A stretch of 42,172 nt of DNA from JBLIKP01 sp047635375 (GTDB lineage: Bacteria > Bacteroidota > Bacteroidia > Sphingobacteriales > Sphingobacteriaceae), in contig JBLIKP010000008.1 of NCBI GenBank assembly GCA_047635375.1, forward strand, positions 1-42,172, in the 5' to 3' direction. How positions within the stretch are numbered: the stretch's first letter is position 1; every line of letters begins with the position of its first letter. The notes beneath the pieces are model-generated. The model saw only the letters and a list, made by a program, of their open reading frames with translations, was not told where the DNA came from and did not search any database. Positions 31,849 to 39,471 of the stretch are shown here, in pieces. The position numbers were made by a program, and so were the translations under genes.

Positions 31849-33747
31849 ATGAAGAATATCGCCAAATCATTTCCTCAATACCAATCTCTTTACAACGAAA
31901 GCATTCAGAATCCTGAAAAATTTTGGGCACAAATCGCCGAGGATTTTCAATGGCATAGTCCATGGGATAAAGTGCTTGAGTATGATTTCGATAAGGCGGA
32001 TATTAAATGGTTTCAAGGCGCTAAGCTAAATATTACTGAAAATTGCTTAGACCGATACGCAATTTCTCAACCCGATAAAACCGCCATACTTTGGGAGCCT
32101 AACGAGCCAGGAGAAAGTGAAGTAAGACTTTCCTATAAAGAACTCTATGAACAAGTCTGCGTGTTTTCCAATGTGCTTTTAAAGCATGGAGTACAAAAGG
32201 GCGACCGTGTGATAATTTATATGCCCATGGTCCCCGAATTAGCTGTGGCCGTTTTGGCCTGCGCTAGAGTAGGAGCAGTTCATTCGGTTGTTTTTGCTGG
32301 GTTCTCAGCAGTATCACTTTCAGGAAGAATAAACGACTGTGAAGCAAAAATGCTTATCACCGCCGATGGTGTTTATCGTGGCGCAAAAAAAGTCGACCTT
32401 AAAAAAATTGCCGATGAGGCATTGGAAGATTGTCCACAAATAAAAAAAGTAATCGTCTACCGCCGACTAAGGGATGGGCTAAAACTTAAGGAAGGCCGCG
32501 ATGTACTGTGGCACCAAGAAATTGAATCGGTACCTAAGGAAAATACCGCGGCTGTTATGGATGCCGAAGATCCACTTTTCATCCTTTACACTTCAGGCTC
32601 CACTGGTAAGCCAAAAGGATTACAACATACTTGCGGTGGGTATATGGTGTATTCTGCATATACCTTCCGGCAGACTTTCGGATATAAAGAAGATGACGTA
32701 TACTGGTGCACCGCCGATATTGGTTGGATAACCGGGCATTCGTACATAATTTATGGTCCGCTTTTAAGTGGCGCAACCACATTAATGTTTGAAGGAATTC
32801 CGACTTTCCCCGATGCAGGAAGGTTCTGGGATGTGGTAGAAAAACATAGGGTGACTTTGTTTTATACCGCTCCAACAGCAATTCGATCACTTATGGCCTC
32901 CCCAGATTCACTCGCCACCGACAGAGATTTAAGCTCCCTGCGTGTTTTGGGTACGGTAGGAGAGCCTATTAACGAAGAAGCCTGGAATTGGTACGATAAA
33001 GTAATTGGAAAAGGAAAATGCCCTATTGTAGATACCTACTGGCAAACAGAAACAGGCGGATTCATGATTTCGCCAATAGCCCATGTAACGCCAACAAAAC
33101 CCACTTTCGCAACGCTTCCATTACCGGGAATACAACCTACCGTCCTATCTCCAGAAGGGAAAGAATTATTTGGGAATAACATTGAAGGCGCACTCTGCGT
33201 GAAATTCCCCTGGCCTGGAATGGCACGTACCATTTACGGCGACCACCAACGCTTTATCGACACTTACTTTTCTGCCTTTAAAGGCCATTATTTTACAGGT
33301 GATGGGTGTAAAAAAGACGACGACGGGTATTACCGCATCACAGGTCGAATGGACGATGTAATCATCGTTTCAGGCCATAACCTGGGAACTGCGGAAATCG
33401 AGGACGCAATAAATATGCATCCCAATGTGATCGAATCGGCAGTGGTGGGATTTCCTCACGACATTAAAGGAAACGGCATTATGACTTATGTCATCACTGA
33501 TAATAAAATGGACGCCAATTCCTTCGAAAAAGAAATTAGAGATTGGGTCGCAAAAGAAATTGGTCCCATTGCCAAGCCAGATAGAATTGTGGCGGTAAAC
33601 GGACTTCCGAAAACGCGCTCAGGGAAAATCATGCGACGTATCCTTAGGAAACTTGCTATAGGTGAATCAGATGATTTAGGCGATGTTTCAACGCTTTTAA
33701 ATCCTGAATGCGTGGATGAATTAAAAGCGGTGGTCTTGAATTCGTAA
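31849..33747 (+). CDS. acs: Acetyl-CoA synthetase
   Basis: 632 aa, near the usual ~650. Activates acetate via acetyl-AMP to acetyl-CoA. N-terminal ACS segment ENCLDRYAISQPDKTAILWE; P-loop-like motif LYTSGSTGKPKGLQHT; substrate-pocket block WCTADIGWITGHSYIIYGPL with the Trp that limits the acyl pocket to small acids. TYWQTETGGFM and TGRMDDVIIVSGHNLG follow; the catalytic, acetylation-regulated lysine is in LPKTRSGKIMRRILRK near residue 600. Identity as acetate-specific Acs is likely; propionate activation is a lesser option. No acetyltransferase/deacetylase pair is nearby. Confidence 0.95.
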   Translation: MKNIAKSFPQYQSLYNESIQNPEKFWAQIAEDFQWHSPWDKVLEYDFDKADIKWFQGAKLNITENCLDRYAISQPDKTAILWEPNEPGESEVRLSYKELYEQVCVFSNVLLKHGVQKGDRVIIYMPMVPELAVAVLACARVGAVHSVVFAGFSAVSLSGRINDCEAKMLITADGVYRGAKKVDLKKIADEALEDCPQIKKVIVYRRLRDGLKLKEGRDVLWHQEIESVPKENTAAVMDAEDPLFILYTSGSTGKPKGLQHTCGGYMVYSAYTFRQTFGYKEDDVYWCTADIGWITGHSYIIYGPLLSGATTLMFEGIPTFPDAGRFWDVVEKHRVTLFYTAPTAIRSLMASPDSLATDRDLSSLRVLGTVGEPINEEAWNWYDKVIGKGKCPIVDTYWQTETGGFMISPIAHVTPTKPTFATLPLPGIQPTVLSPEGKELFGNNIEGALCVKFPWPGMARTIYGDHQRFIDTYFSAFKGHYFTGDGCKKDDDGYYRITGRMDDVIIVSGHNLGTAEIEDAINMHPNVIESAVVGFPHDIKGNGIMTYVITDNKMDANSFEKEIRDWVAKEIGPIAKPDRIVAVNGLPKTRSGKIMRRILRKLAIGESDDLGDVSTLLNPECVDELKAVVLNS

Positions 33748-33793
33748 TTTTTTTGTCACAGTAAAATAATCTTATAAAAAGGAAGTTAACTGA

Positions 33794-34288
33794 TTGATGA
33801 AAAAGCTCATTTTTATTTTAGGAATCTTTCTGCTCACAGCTTGCTCCACCCAAGACTACCCAATGGTTGAAGTGGTAAACTTTGATCAGATGGAGAATTA
33901 TTATTCCCAGGAATCGGATGTGCTTTATGTGGTGAATTTCTGGGCAACTTGGTGCAAACCCTGCGTAAGTGAAATGCCTCTTTTTGATGCGCTTTCGCGG
34001 AAGGAAAATCCAAAAGTTAAGGTGATTATGGTGAGTTTAGATTTCCCCGAAGAACTTGATGAAACCGTGGGGCCTTTTTTAAAGGAGAAAAACATTCATC
34101 CACAAACCCTACTGTTAGACGCTGGAAATCCCAATGTCTGGATTGACAGGGTAAGCCCAGAATGGGGAGGCGCAATTCCGGGAACATTGTTCATCCGCGC
34201 AAGCGATAATACACGAATCTTTGTGGAAGATGAGTTTGAAAAAGGCGAATTATCAAAACAAGTAAACGAAATTTTAAATAAAAATTAA
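33794..34288 (+). CDS. TlpA-like thioredoxin-fold lipoprotein
   Basis: 164 aa. Lipoprotein signal MMKKLIFILGIFLLTAC with Cys17 as the lipidated residue, so it faces the periplasm. Thioredoxin fold from about residue 30, with active site FWATWCKPC (C54, C57) and the cis-Pro segment near GGAIPGTLFI. WCxPC with a membrane anchor points to a periplasmic thiol-disulfide reductase of the TlpA/ResA type. It starts 46 bases after acs and is followed 4 bases later by a second thioredoxin-fold protein, so the two probably act or are expressed together. Confidence 0.9.
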   Translation: MMKKLIFILGIFLLTACSTQDYPMVEVVNFDQMENYYSQESDVLYVVNFWATWCKPCVSEMPLFDALSRKENPKVKVIMVSLDFPEELDETVGPFLKEKNIHPQTLLLDAGNPNVWIDRVSPEWGGAIPGTLFIRASDNTRIFVEDEFEKGELSKQVNEILNKN

Positions 34289-34292
34289 GCAT

Positions 34293-34904
34293 ATGAAATT
34301 AACAGCATTACTATTCGGATTAGCAATAAGCTTTTCGGCAATTGCCGGACCAGGAGCAGGGCATGGATACCACGTAGGCGACAAAGCCGCCGATTTCAAA
34401 CTTAAAAACGTAGATGGAAAAATGGTTTCCTTGGCCGATTACAAAGACGCCAAGGGATTTATCGTGGTGTTTACCTGTAACGAATGTCCTTACGCCAAAG
34501 CCTACGAGCAAAGGATTATAGAGTTAGATAAAAAGTATGCCTCACAAGGATATCCAGTGATAGCAATCAATCCAAACGATCCAAAAAAAGTTCCTGGAGA
34601 CGGATTTGACGAGATGAAGGCACGTGCAAAAGACATGGGTTACACTTTCCCATACCTTGTGGATGAAACTCAAGATATCACCAAGGCTTATGGTGCGACA
34701 AGAACGCCTCACGTTTACCTACTTGCGAAAAAGGATAAAGACCTTCGCGTTGAATATATTGGTGCAATAGATGATAATTCAAGAAGCGCCGACGATGCTG
34801 AAGAGTTCTATGTAGAAGACGCTATCTCAGCATTAAAAGCTGGAAAAGAAGTGTCTGTAAAGAACACTAAAGCCATTGGGTGTACTATTAAGTGGAAGAG
34901 TTAA
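34293..34904 (+). CDS. Exported thioredoxin-fold/peroxiredoxin-like (AhpC/TSA) protein
   Basis: 203 aa. Cleavable signal peptide MKLTALLFGLAISFSAIA. The mature start HVGDKAADFKLKNVDGKMVS matches the AhpC/TSA-Redoxin opening. The active site is FTCNECPYAKAYEQR (C62, C65), a CxxC variant. GATRTPHVYLL is the cis-Pro region, and the tail has a Cys in KAIGCTIKWKS, the characteristic end of the YHS/thioredoxin-family 'CNHCPxxK' peroxiredoxin-like group. Likely a periplasmic redox protein; peroxidase activity is not certain. Co-directional with the TlpA-like gene (4-base gap); the unit ends at the hairpin at 34934-34967. Confidence 0.88.
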   Translation: MKLTALLFGLAISFSAIAGPGAGHGYHVGDKAADFKLKNVDGKMVSLADYKDAKGFIVVFTCNECPYAKAYEQRIIELDKKYASQGYPVIAINPNDPKKVPGDGFDEMKARAKDMGYTFPYLVDETQDITKAYGATRTPHVYLLAKKDKDLRVEYIGAIDDNSRSADDAEEFYVEDAISALKAGKEVSVKNTKAIGCTIKWKS

Positions 34905-34933
34905 GAAGTTATTAGTCCAATAAAATTTTCTAA

Positions 34934-34967
34934 AAAAATGCCCGTTCAGTTTTGAACGGGCATTTTT
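34934..34967. terminator. Bidirectional Rho-independent terminator
   Basis: A perfect 15-bp stem, 34934-34948 with 34953-34967 and loop GTTT. The GC core TGCCCGTTCA/TGAACGGGCA is flanked by A-tract on the left and T-tract on the right, so it can stop transcripts from both strands. It separates the convergent peroxiredoxin-like gene and the DUF4249 gene. Confidence 0.92.
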
Positions 34968-34968
34968 G

Positions 34969-36033
34969 TTAGTATAATCTTTCGCTGTAGGTTTGCTGAT
35001 TAACAGAGCCTAAATACCCATAACCCTTAATTAAATTACCCTTGAAAAACGTAGGCTCCACAAAGGGACTTCCACTATTCCAATCGTTGTCGTATTGATT
35101 TTCAATAAAATCGGAATAATCTTCAGGATACTCCCTAAGGTGAAATATTAATAATGCCGAATCTAGGGTGAAATATGGGTCGTCCTCATAACCCTTAATT
35201 CTCTCAAGGGTATGTGGTATTGAAATTCTTGAAATAATTCGATTATCCCCATATTTTAAACCATATGGGGGAGTGAAGGATGGGGTGATTCCAAAAAATA
35301 AAAACTCGTTAGACGTTTCAAGAAAGCCTAACCACGGCCCATGATTAAATAATAATTCGCCCTGATATTGATACGGAGGTATCCTAGGGTAATTAACTGT
35401 TTCGTAAGTTTTAAATGAAATACTAAAGGCTGCGGCTGACATGTCATATAATTCATTACCAATTTCTATCGTATAAAATGGAGGTTCTCGATACCATAAA
35501 TTAAACTGACTGATTGATGGAATTTCATTTGCCTCTCCGAAGGAAATAACGGCAATTTTTTTCTTGGGTTTCACATAAACCATCCCTAATGCTTCCTTAC
35601 CTAAGGCTTGCGCGCTTATTTCATAGGTTTGGTCCCCTTGCCACGTTTGATTGGTGTCAATATAAACCCCGTAGGGTAAAGGCCTGTTTATAGTGTCAAA
35701 GTAATTTTCATTTCCCAACCATTCTATTGAATTAATAAATTTTTTGTCCTCGGTGTACTGTAAAACATAGGTCTGGCTATCTATTTTCACCCTAACCAAG
35801 GCATCTTTCACCGTAAATTTGGCAAGGTCAGCGTAGGTTCCCGAATTGCTGTTTCCGTTTGCAGGGATTGATTTCCCAACCAATACCACTAAATGCTCGC
35901 CATGATTAGCAATGGCATGCATGGTTAATTTTTGATTAAATTCTGGGACAAACTCAGAGTCCACCTCATTTAAAAACATTTCTGTACAGCCAGATAGAAT
36001 AAACGAAGCTAAAAGTATAAGTGTAAATCTCAT
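34969..36033 (-). CDS. DUF4249 lipoprotein (copy 1)
   Basis: 354 aa. Lipoprotein signal MRFTLILLASFILSGC with lipidated Cys16. The body is beta-rich, typical of DUF4249: an N-terminal carboxypeptidase-like domain (VRVKIDSQTYVLQYTEDKKF), YTWQ/YEISAQALGKEALG, then a long C-terminal part with LIFHLREYPEDYSDFIENQY and a conserved end ...NLIKGYGYLGSVNQQTYSERLY. Function unknown. DUF4249 genes typically follow a TonB receptor and are thought to be its surface or periplasmic partner. The start is 3 bases after the upstream receptor's stop. Paralogous to the gene at 38461-39468, but more diverged than the receptors are. Confidence 0.87.
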   Translation of the reverse strand: MRFTLILLASFILSGCTEMFLNEVDSEFVPEFNQKLTMHAIANHGEHLVVLVGKSIPANGNSNSGTYADLAKFTVKDALVRVKIDSQTYVLQYTEDKKFINSIEWLGNENYFDTINRPLPYGVYIDTNQTWQGDQTYEISAQALGKEALGMVYVKPKKKIAVISFGEANEIPSISQFNLWYREPPFYTIEIGNELYDMSAAAFSISFKTYETVNYPRIPPYQYQGELLFNHGPWLGFLETSNEFLFFGITPSFTPPYGLKYGDNRIISRISIPHTLERIKGYEDDPYFTLDSALLIFHLREYPEDYSDFIENQYDNDWNSGSPFVEPTFFKGNLIKGYGYLGSVNQQTYSERLY

Positions 36034-36036
36034 GGT

Positions 36037-38367
36037 CTAAAATTTATAAGAATAAGACACTGACGGAATAATAGGGAATAGTGAAATACGATGAAGTTTT
36101 GGTACAGCGTCACCAAAGCCTAAGTCACTACTTATATAGGTATAGTAAAATGGATTCGCTCGGCTATAGGCATTATACAGCCCATATTCCCAAGTTTGAG
36201 TCCCTCTTTTTTTCTTTTTCGTACTTCTAAAACTTAAATCTAAACGATGGTAGGCTTCTCCTCTAAAATTATTTTTCCCATTATAGTCCACATTGTTTTG
36301 GTGCCCGTTATTTTCGGAAAAGCTCTTAAAATACCCGCTTTCTAAGGTTAGTGTATTTCCTGTTCCATAAACCCAAGAGCTACTCACGGTCCAGCGCTCA
36401 TTCAGTTTGTAATTTCCGACCAAGCTTATGTCATGACGTCGGTCATACTTTGGGTAGTAAGGTTGTCCGTTATTTATTTCCTCGAATTGATGAATAGTCC
36501 AGCTTAACGTATACCCTGCCCAGCCTGTAAAGTCTCCTTCCGAATATTGGGTGAATACTTCTGCGCCATAACTTTTACCGTTTCCTGAGGTGACTTTGTC
36601 TTGCCAATCCAAATTTTCGACTTCTGGTTCAAAAGGGTCATCTATTAAAAAGCTAGCCCCTTCTTTGAAAGAAATAATGTTTTTCATTTCCTTGTAATAT
36701 CCTTCTAGGGTAATCTCTAGATTTTTGTTCGGAAAAGTTTTTGCCAATCCAGCGGCTATTTGACTTGATTGTTGAGGCTTAATTCTGCTCGTTGCAGGGA
36801 TCCATAAATCTGAAGGTAATCCAGGGTTTGCGCTTGTAAGCAAATGCAAATACTGATTCATTTTTGCATAACTGGCTTTCGCCGAAAGATCATCAGTTAT
36901 CATGTATCTTGCTCCTAATCTTGGTTCAAGACTAAAGTATTGCTCGCCCTTCGGCATGAAGCTAACGAATCTTAACCCGCCGTTTAATTTCAATCTATTA
37001 CCTAATCTAAAATCATCTTCTGCATAAACTGCCGTTTCTACAGATGGGGTTTTTGAAATATTTGAGATATTGTTTTTTGGATCTGGATTTTTAACGGTAA
37101 ACGCATTAGGGGTAAAGGTGTGATGCGTAAGTAGTGCTCCCATTTTTATGGAATGTCTTGGGCTAGGAAGGTAATCCAGATCAAATTTTGTGGTGTAGTC
37201 CCTAATTCCACTAGAGTAAGAAAGTGAATACTCTTCCTCTTTCCGTTTTTCAACCACCGTATTGGAAACGTTAAGGTCAAAATTTGAAAAAATTAAGGAC
37301 GTGTTGGCAAATAATTTATTGGTAATCTGATGATTCCAACGGGCGGTAGTCGTTACATTTCCCCAAGATAAATTTGCTGCATCCTTAACATCATCGTCTT
37401 CTAATTTGAAATAAAACTTATCTCTACCCAAATAACTACTTATAAAGAGTCTGTTTTTCTCATCTATTTTGTGATTAAATTTCATGTTTAAATCATAGAA
37501 ATAATATCCAATTGCCGACCCGGGTTGGGCAATACGAATTGCGGGTTGCAGCAAGGCATCGATGTAAGTACGACGTCCCGAAATCAAAAAGGATGATTTA
37601 CCTTTTTTAACTGGGCCTTCAAGAGTAAGTCTAGATGATATAAGTCCTACCCCAACTTCGCCAGAGGGTTTTTCCATATTGCCGTCCTTCATAGTTAAGT
37701 CCACTACCGAAGAAAGCCGTCCGCCATAGCGTGCTGGGAAGCCGCCTTTAACGACATTGACATTTTTTATTGCGTCTCCATTGAACGTGGAGAAAAAACC
37801 GAATAGGTGATTTGCATTATAAACCACGGCATCATCGAGGATGATAAGGTTTTGATCTGGGCCGCCGCCTCTAACATAAAGCCCAGCCTGCCCTTCCGAG
37901 CCGCTTTGAATTCCAGGTAAAAGCTGAATTGTTTTAATGACATCCTTCTCACCCAGAATTGCAGGTAGCTCCTTAATCATTTTAGCAGGGACAGAAATGG
38001 TGCTCATCTGACTTTCCTGAGCTACGTTTATTTGGTTTCCTTCTATTACAACTTCATCCAAATCGGTTGCATTGGTTAATATCCCATTAAATGTGAGGTC
38101 TTTTTTAAAGGGTATCCTTAAGAATTGTGTTGTATAGCCCACGTAGCTAATCCAAACGATTAGCGTGTCTTGTTTTGGGAGCGTGAAGGAATAAAATCCG
38201 TAATTGTTAGTTACAGTTCCTTGTTTAATTTCAGGGAAATATATGGTGGCCCCAATTAATGTTTCTTGGGAGCCCAACTCTTTGATATAGCCACTTAAAG
38301 TAGATTTTTGCGCAAGTGCATTTGCAAATAAAAAAAGACTCAAGAATAGAAATAAATGAGTTTTCAT
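36037..38367 (-). CDS. TonB-dependent outer membrane receptor (copy 1)
   Basis: 776 aa. Signal peptide (about 1-20, ending ALAQ). A carboxypeptidase-regulatory-like domain spans about 22-105 (STLSGYIKELGSQETLIGAT). The plug (about 120-230) contains KDVIKTIQLLPGIQSG and GQAGLYVRGGGPDQNLIILDD. The 22-strand-type barrel ends in ...VSYSYKF, with the C-terminal Phe that outer-membrane assembly recognises. No SusD-like gene follows; a DUF4249 lipoprotein does, 3 bases on. The imported ligand is unknown. Very similar to the 776-aa receptor at 39472-41802, with the same length and long identical blocks in the plug; clearly a tandem duplicate. Confidence 0.95.
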   Translation of the reverse strand: MKTHLFLFLSLFLFANALAQKSTLSGYIKELGSQETLIGATIYFPEIKQGTVTNNYGFYSFTLPKQDTLIVWISYVGYTTQFLRIPFKKDLTFNGILTNATDLDEVVIEGNQINVAQESQMSTISVPAKMIKELPAILGEKDVIKTIQLLPGIQSGSEGQAGLYVRGGGPDQNLIILDDAVVYNANHLFGFFSTFNGDAIKNVNVVKGGFPARYGGRLSSVVDLTMKDGNMEKPSGEVGVGLISSRLTLEGPVKKGKSSFLISGRRTYIDALLQPAIRIAQPGSAIGYYFYDLNMKFNHKIDEKNRLFISSYLGRDKFYFKLEDDDVKDAANLSWGNVTTTARWNHQITNKLFANTSLIFSNFDLNVSNTVVEKRKEEEYSLSYSSGIRDYTTKFDLDYLPSPRHSIKMGALLTHHTFTPNAFTVKNPDPKNNISNISKTPSVETAVYAEDDFRLGNRLKLNGGLRFVSFMPKGEQYFSLEPRLGARYMITDDLSAKASYAKMNQYLHLLTSANPGLPSDLWIPATSRIKPQQSSQIAAGLAKTFPNKNLEITLEGYYKEMKNIISFKEGASFLIDDPFEPEVENLDWQDKVTSGNGKSYGAEVFTQYSEGDFTGWAGYTLSWTIHQFEEINNGQPYYPKYDRRHDISLVGNYKLNERWTVSSSWVYGTGNTLTLESGYFKSFSENNGHQNNVDYNGKNNFRGEAYHRLDLSFRSTKKKKRGTQTWEYGLYNAYSRANPFYYTYISSDLGFGDAVPKLHRISLFPIIPSVSYSYKF

Positions 38368-38372
38368 TATGT

Positions 38373-38399
38373 TTTAGGTTTTGGGGAAGCTTGAAGATA
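38373..38399 (-). promoter_or_regulatory. Shared upstream box of receptor copy 1 (TATCTTCA ... ACCTAAA)
   Basis: Reading leftward, TATCTTCA (38399-38392) then ACCTAAA (38379-38373) precede the receptor ATG. The same two boxes in the same order lie before the second receptor. TATCTTCA is a two-mismatch relative of the -7 consensus TAnnTTTG, about 24 bases from a TTTTC. Further upstream TCCAATG/CATTGGA (38406-38412 and 38426-38432) form a 7-bp inverted repeat that could be a protein site. Confidence 0.3.
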
Positions 38400-38460
38400 G
38401 TTTAATCCAATGAAATTTGAAAATCCATTGGAAAACAGGTTAATTTAAAAGAGATTCAGT

Positions 38461-39468
38461 TTATTTAAACCTAATCCTCAATTCCGTTTTATTGCTTGAG
38501 TATAGGAATCCCATTCCTTGTTCTAAGTTTGTTAGGACCTGAGAGGGCTCAACAAAAGGGTTGTTAAAGCCGTTGCTCTCTAATGAGTTTATAAAATCTG
38601 GATACTCTGTTGTATAGTGGGCAAGGTCAATAATACATACCGAAGAGTCTAATGTTGTCCCTCGATTTCTTTCAAAAATTGCGACATCTTGGTAATACTC
38701 ATTAATGGGGATTGTTCCAACCAATGAGTAACTTGAAAAGATGGGTGTATTTAATGTGAAATCTAACTCGTAGGTCAACTGATTTGTTTGAGGAATGAAA
38801 AAGAAGACGTAACTATAGGTCACATCACCATTTGCGAAATAATTAATAAACTCATATTTTAAATTAAGATTGGTTAAGTCCTTTGGAATTCCTTTGATGT
38901 TAAATTCAAACCATGGCCCATTTTCCTTTGAAAAGTCAAATTGATCGGTGGCTATTTCTTCAATTTCGTTTACCTCTCCAATTTCGGCGAAACTATTTTT
39001 TTGCAGTACATTCATAGTCCCTTTCGCCGTTAAATTATCAGCTTTAGCTTCAATTGTATAAGATTCTCCAGCTTTCCACTTTTTACTGGTATCTCCGTAA
39101 ACTGTGTAAGCGCGGACATCGGTATTTCCGTAAAAATAAGTAGGGAATAACCACTCTATATCACTTAGAGATTCTTTGTCTTCAATTTTGGAAAGAGAAA
39201 AAGTTTTTGTCCCTTGAGTAACGGTTACAGTGGCATTGTTCACCTGGTATTTTATGTAGTCTGCAGAATCACTACTCCAGGGGTCGGTTGCCTCGTTTGA
39301 AGGAATAACTTTCCCCAATATTAAGACCATTTTTCCCTCATCCTCTGCATAGCTTACCATATTTAACATTGGTGTTATTTTAGGGGCATTTTTATCATCA
39401 ACTTCTTGGAAAAAGAAATCTTGACATCCGGTAAAAAGTAGAGCAGTTATTATAAGTAGGTATTTCAT
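38461..39468 (-). CDS. DUF4249 lipoprotein (copy 2)
   Basis: 335 aa. Lipoprotein signal MKYLLIITALLFTGC with lipidated Cys15. Same fold signs as copy 1: NATVTVTQGTKTFSLSKIED, GESYTIEAKADNLTAKGTMN, then CIIDLAHYTTEYPDFINSLE and the terminal NLEQGMGFLYSSNKTELRIRF. Starts 3 bases after the stop of the second receptor, exactly the spacing in the other cassette. Overall similarity to copy 1 is modest, whereas the two receptors remain close; the lipoprotein appears to evolve faster. Ligand or partner unknown. Confidence 0.87.
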   Translation of the reverse strand: MKYLLIITALLFTGCQDFFFQEVDDKNAPKITPMLNMVSYAEDEGKMVLILGKVIPSNEATDPWSSDSADYIKYQVNNATVTVTQGTKTFSLSKIEDKESLSDIEWLFPTYFYGNTDVRAYTVYGDTSKKWKAGESYTIEAKADNLTAKGTMNVLQKNSFAEIGEVNEIEEIATDQFDFSKENGPWFEFNIKGIPKDLTNLNLKYEFINYFANGDVTYSYVFFFIPQTNQLTYELDFTLNTPIFSSYSLVGTIPINEYYQDVAIFERNRGTTLDSSVCIIDLAHYTTEYPDFINSLESNGFNNPFVEPSQVLTNLEQGMGFLYSSNKTELRIRFK

Positions 39469-39471
39469 TTT

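Noticed and set aside
38406..38432. TCCAATG/CATTGGA inverted repeat as a terminator of the DUF4249 copy 2 gene
   Set aside because: The stem is only 7 AT-rich pairs with a 13-base loop and no T-tract on the minus strand; at most a protein-binding site.
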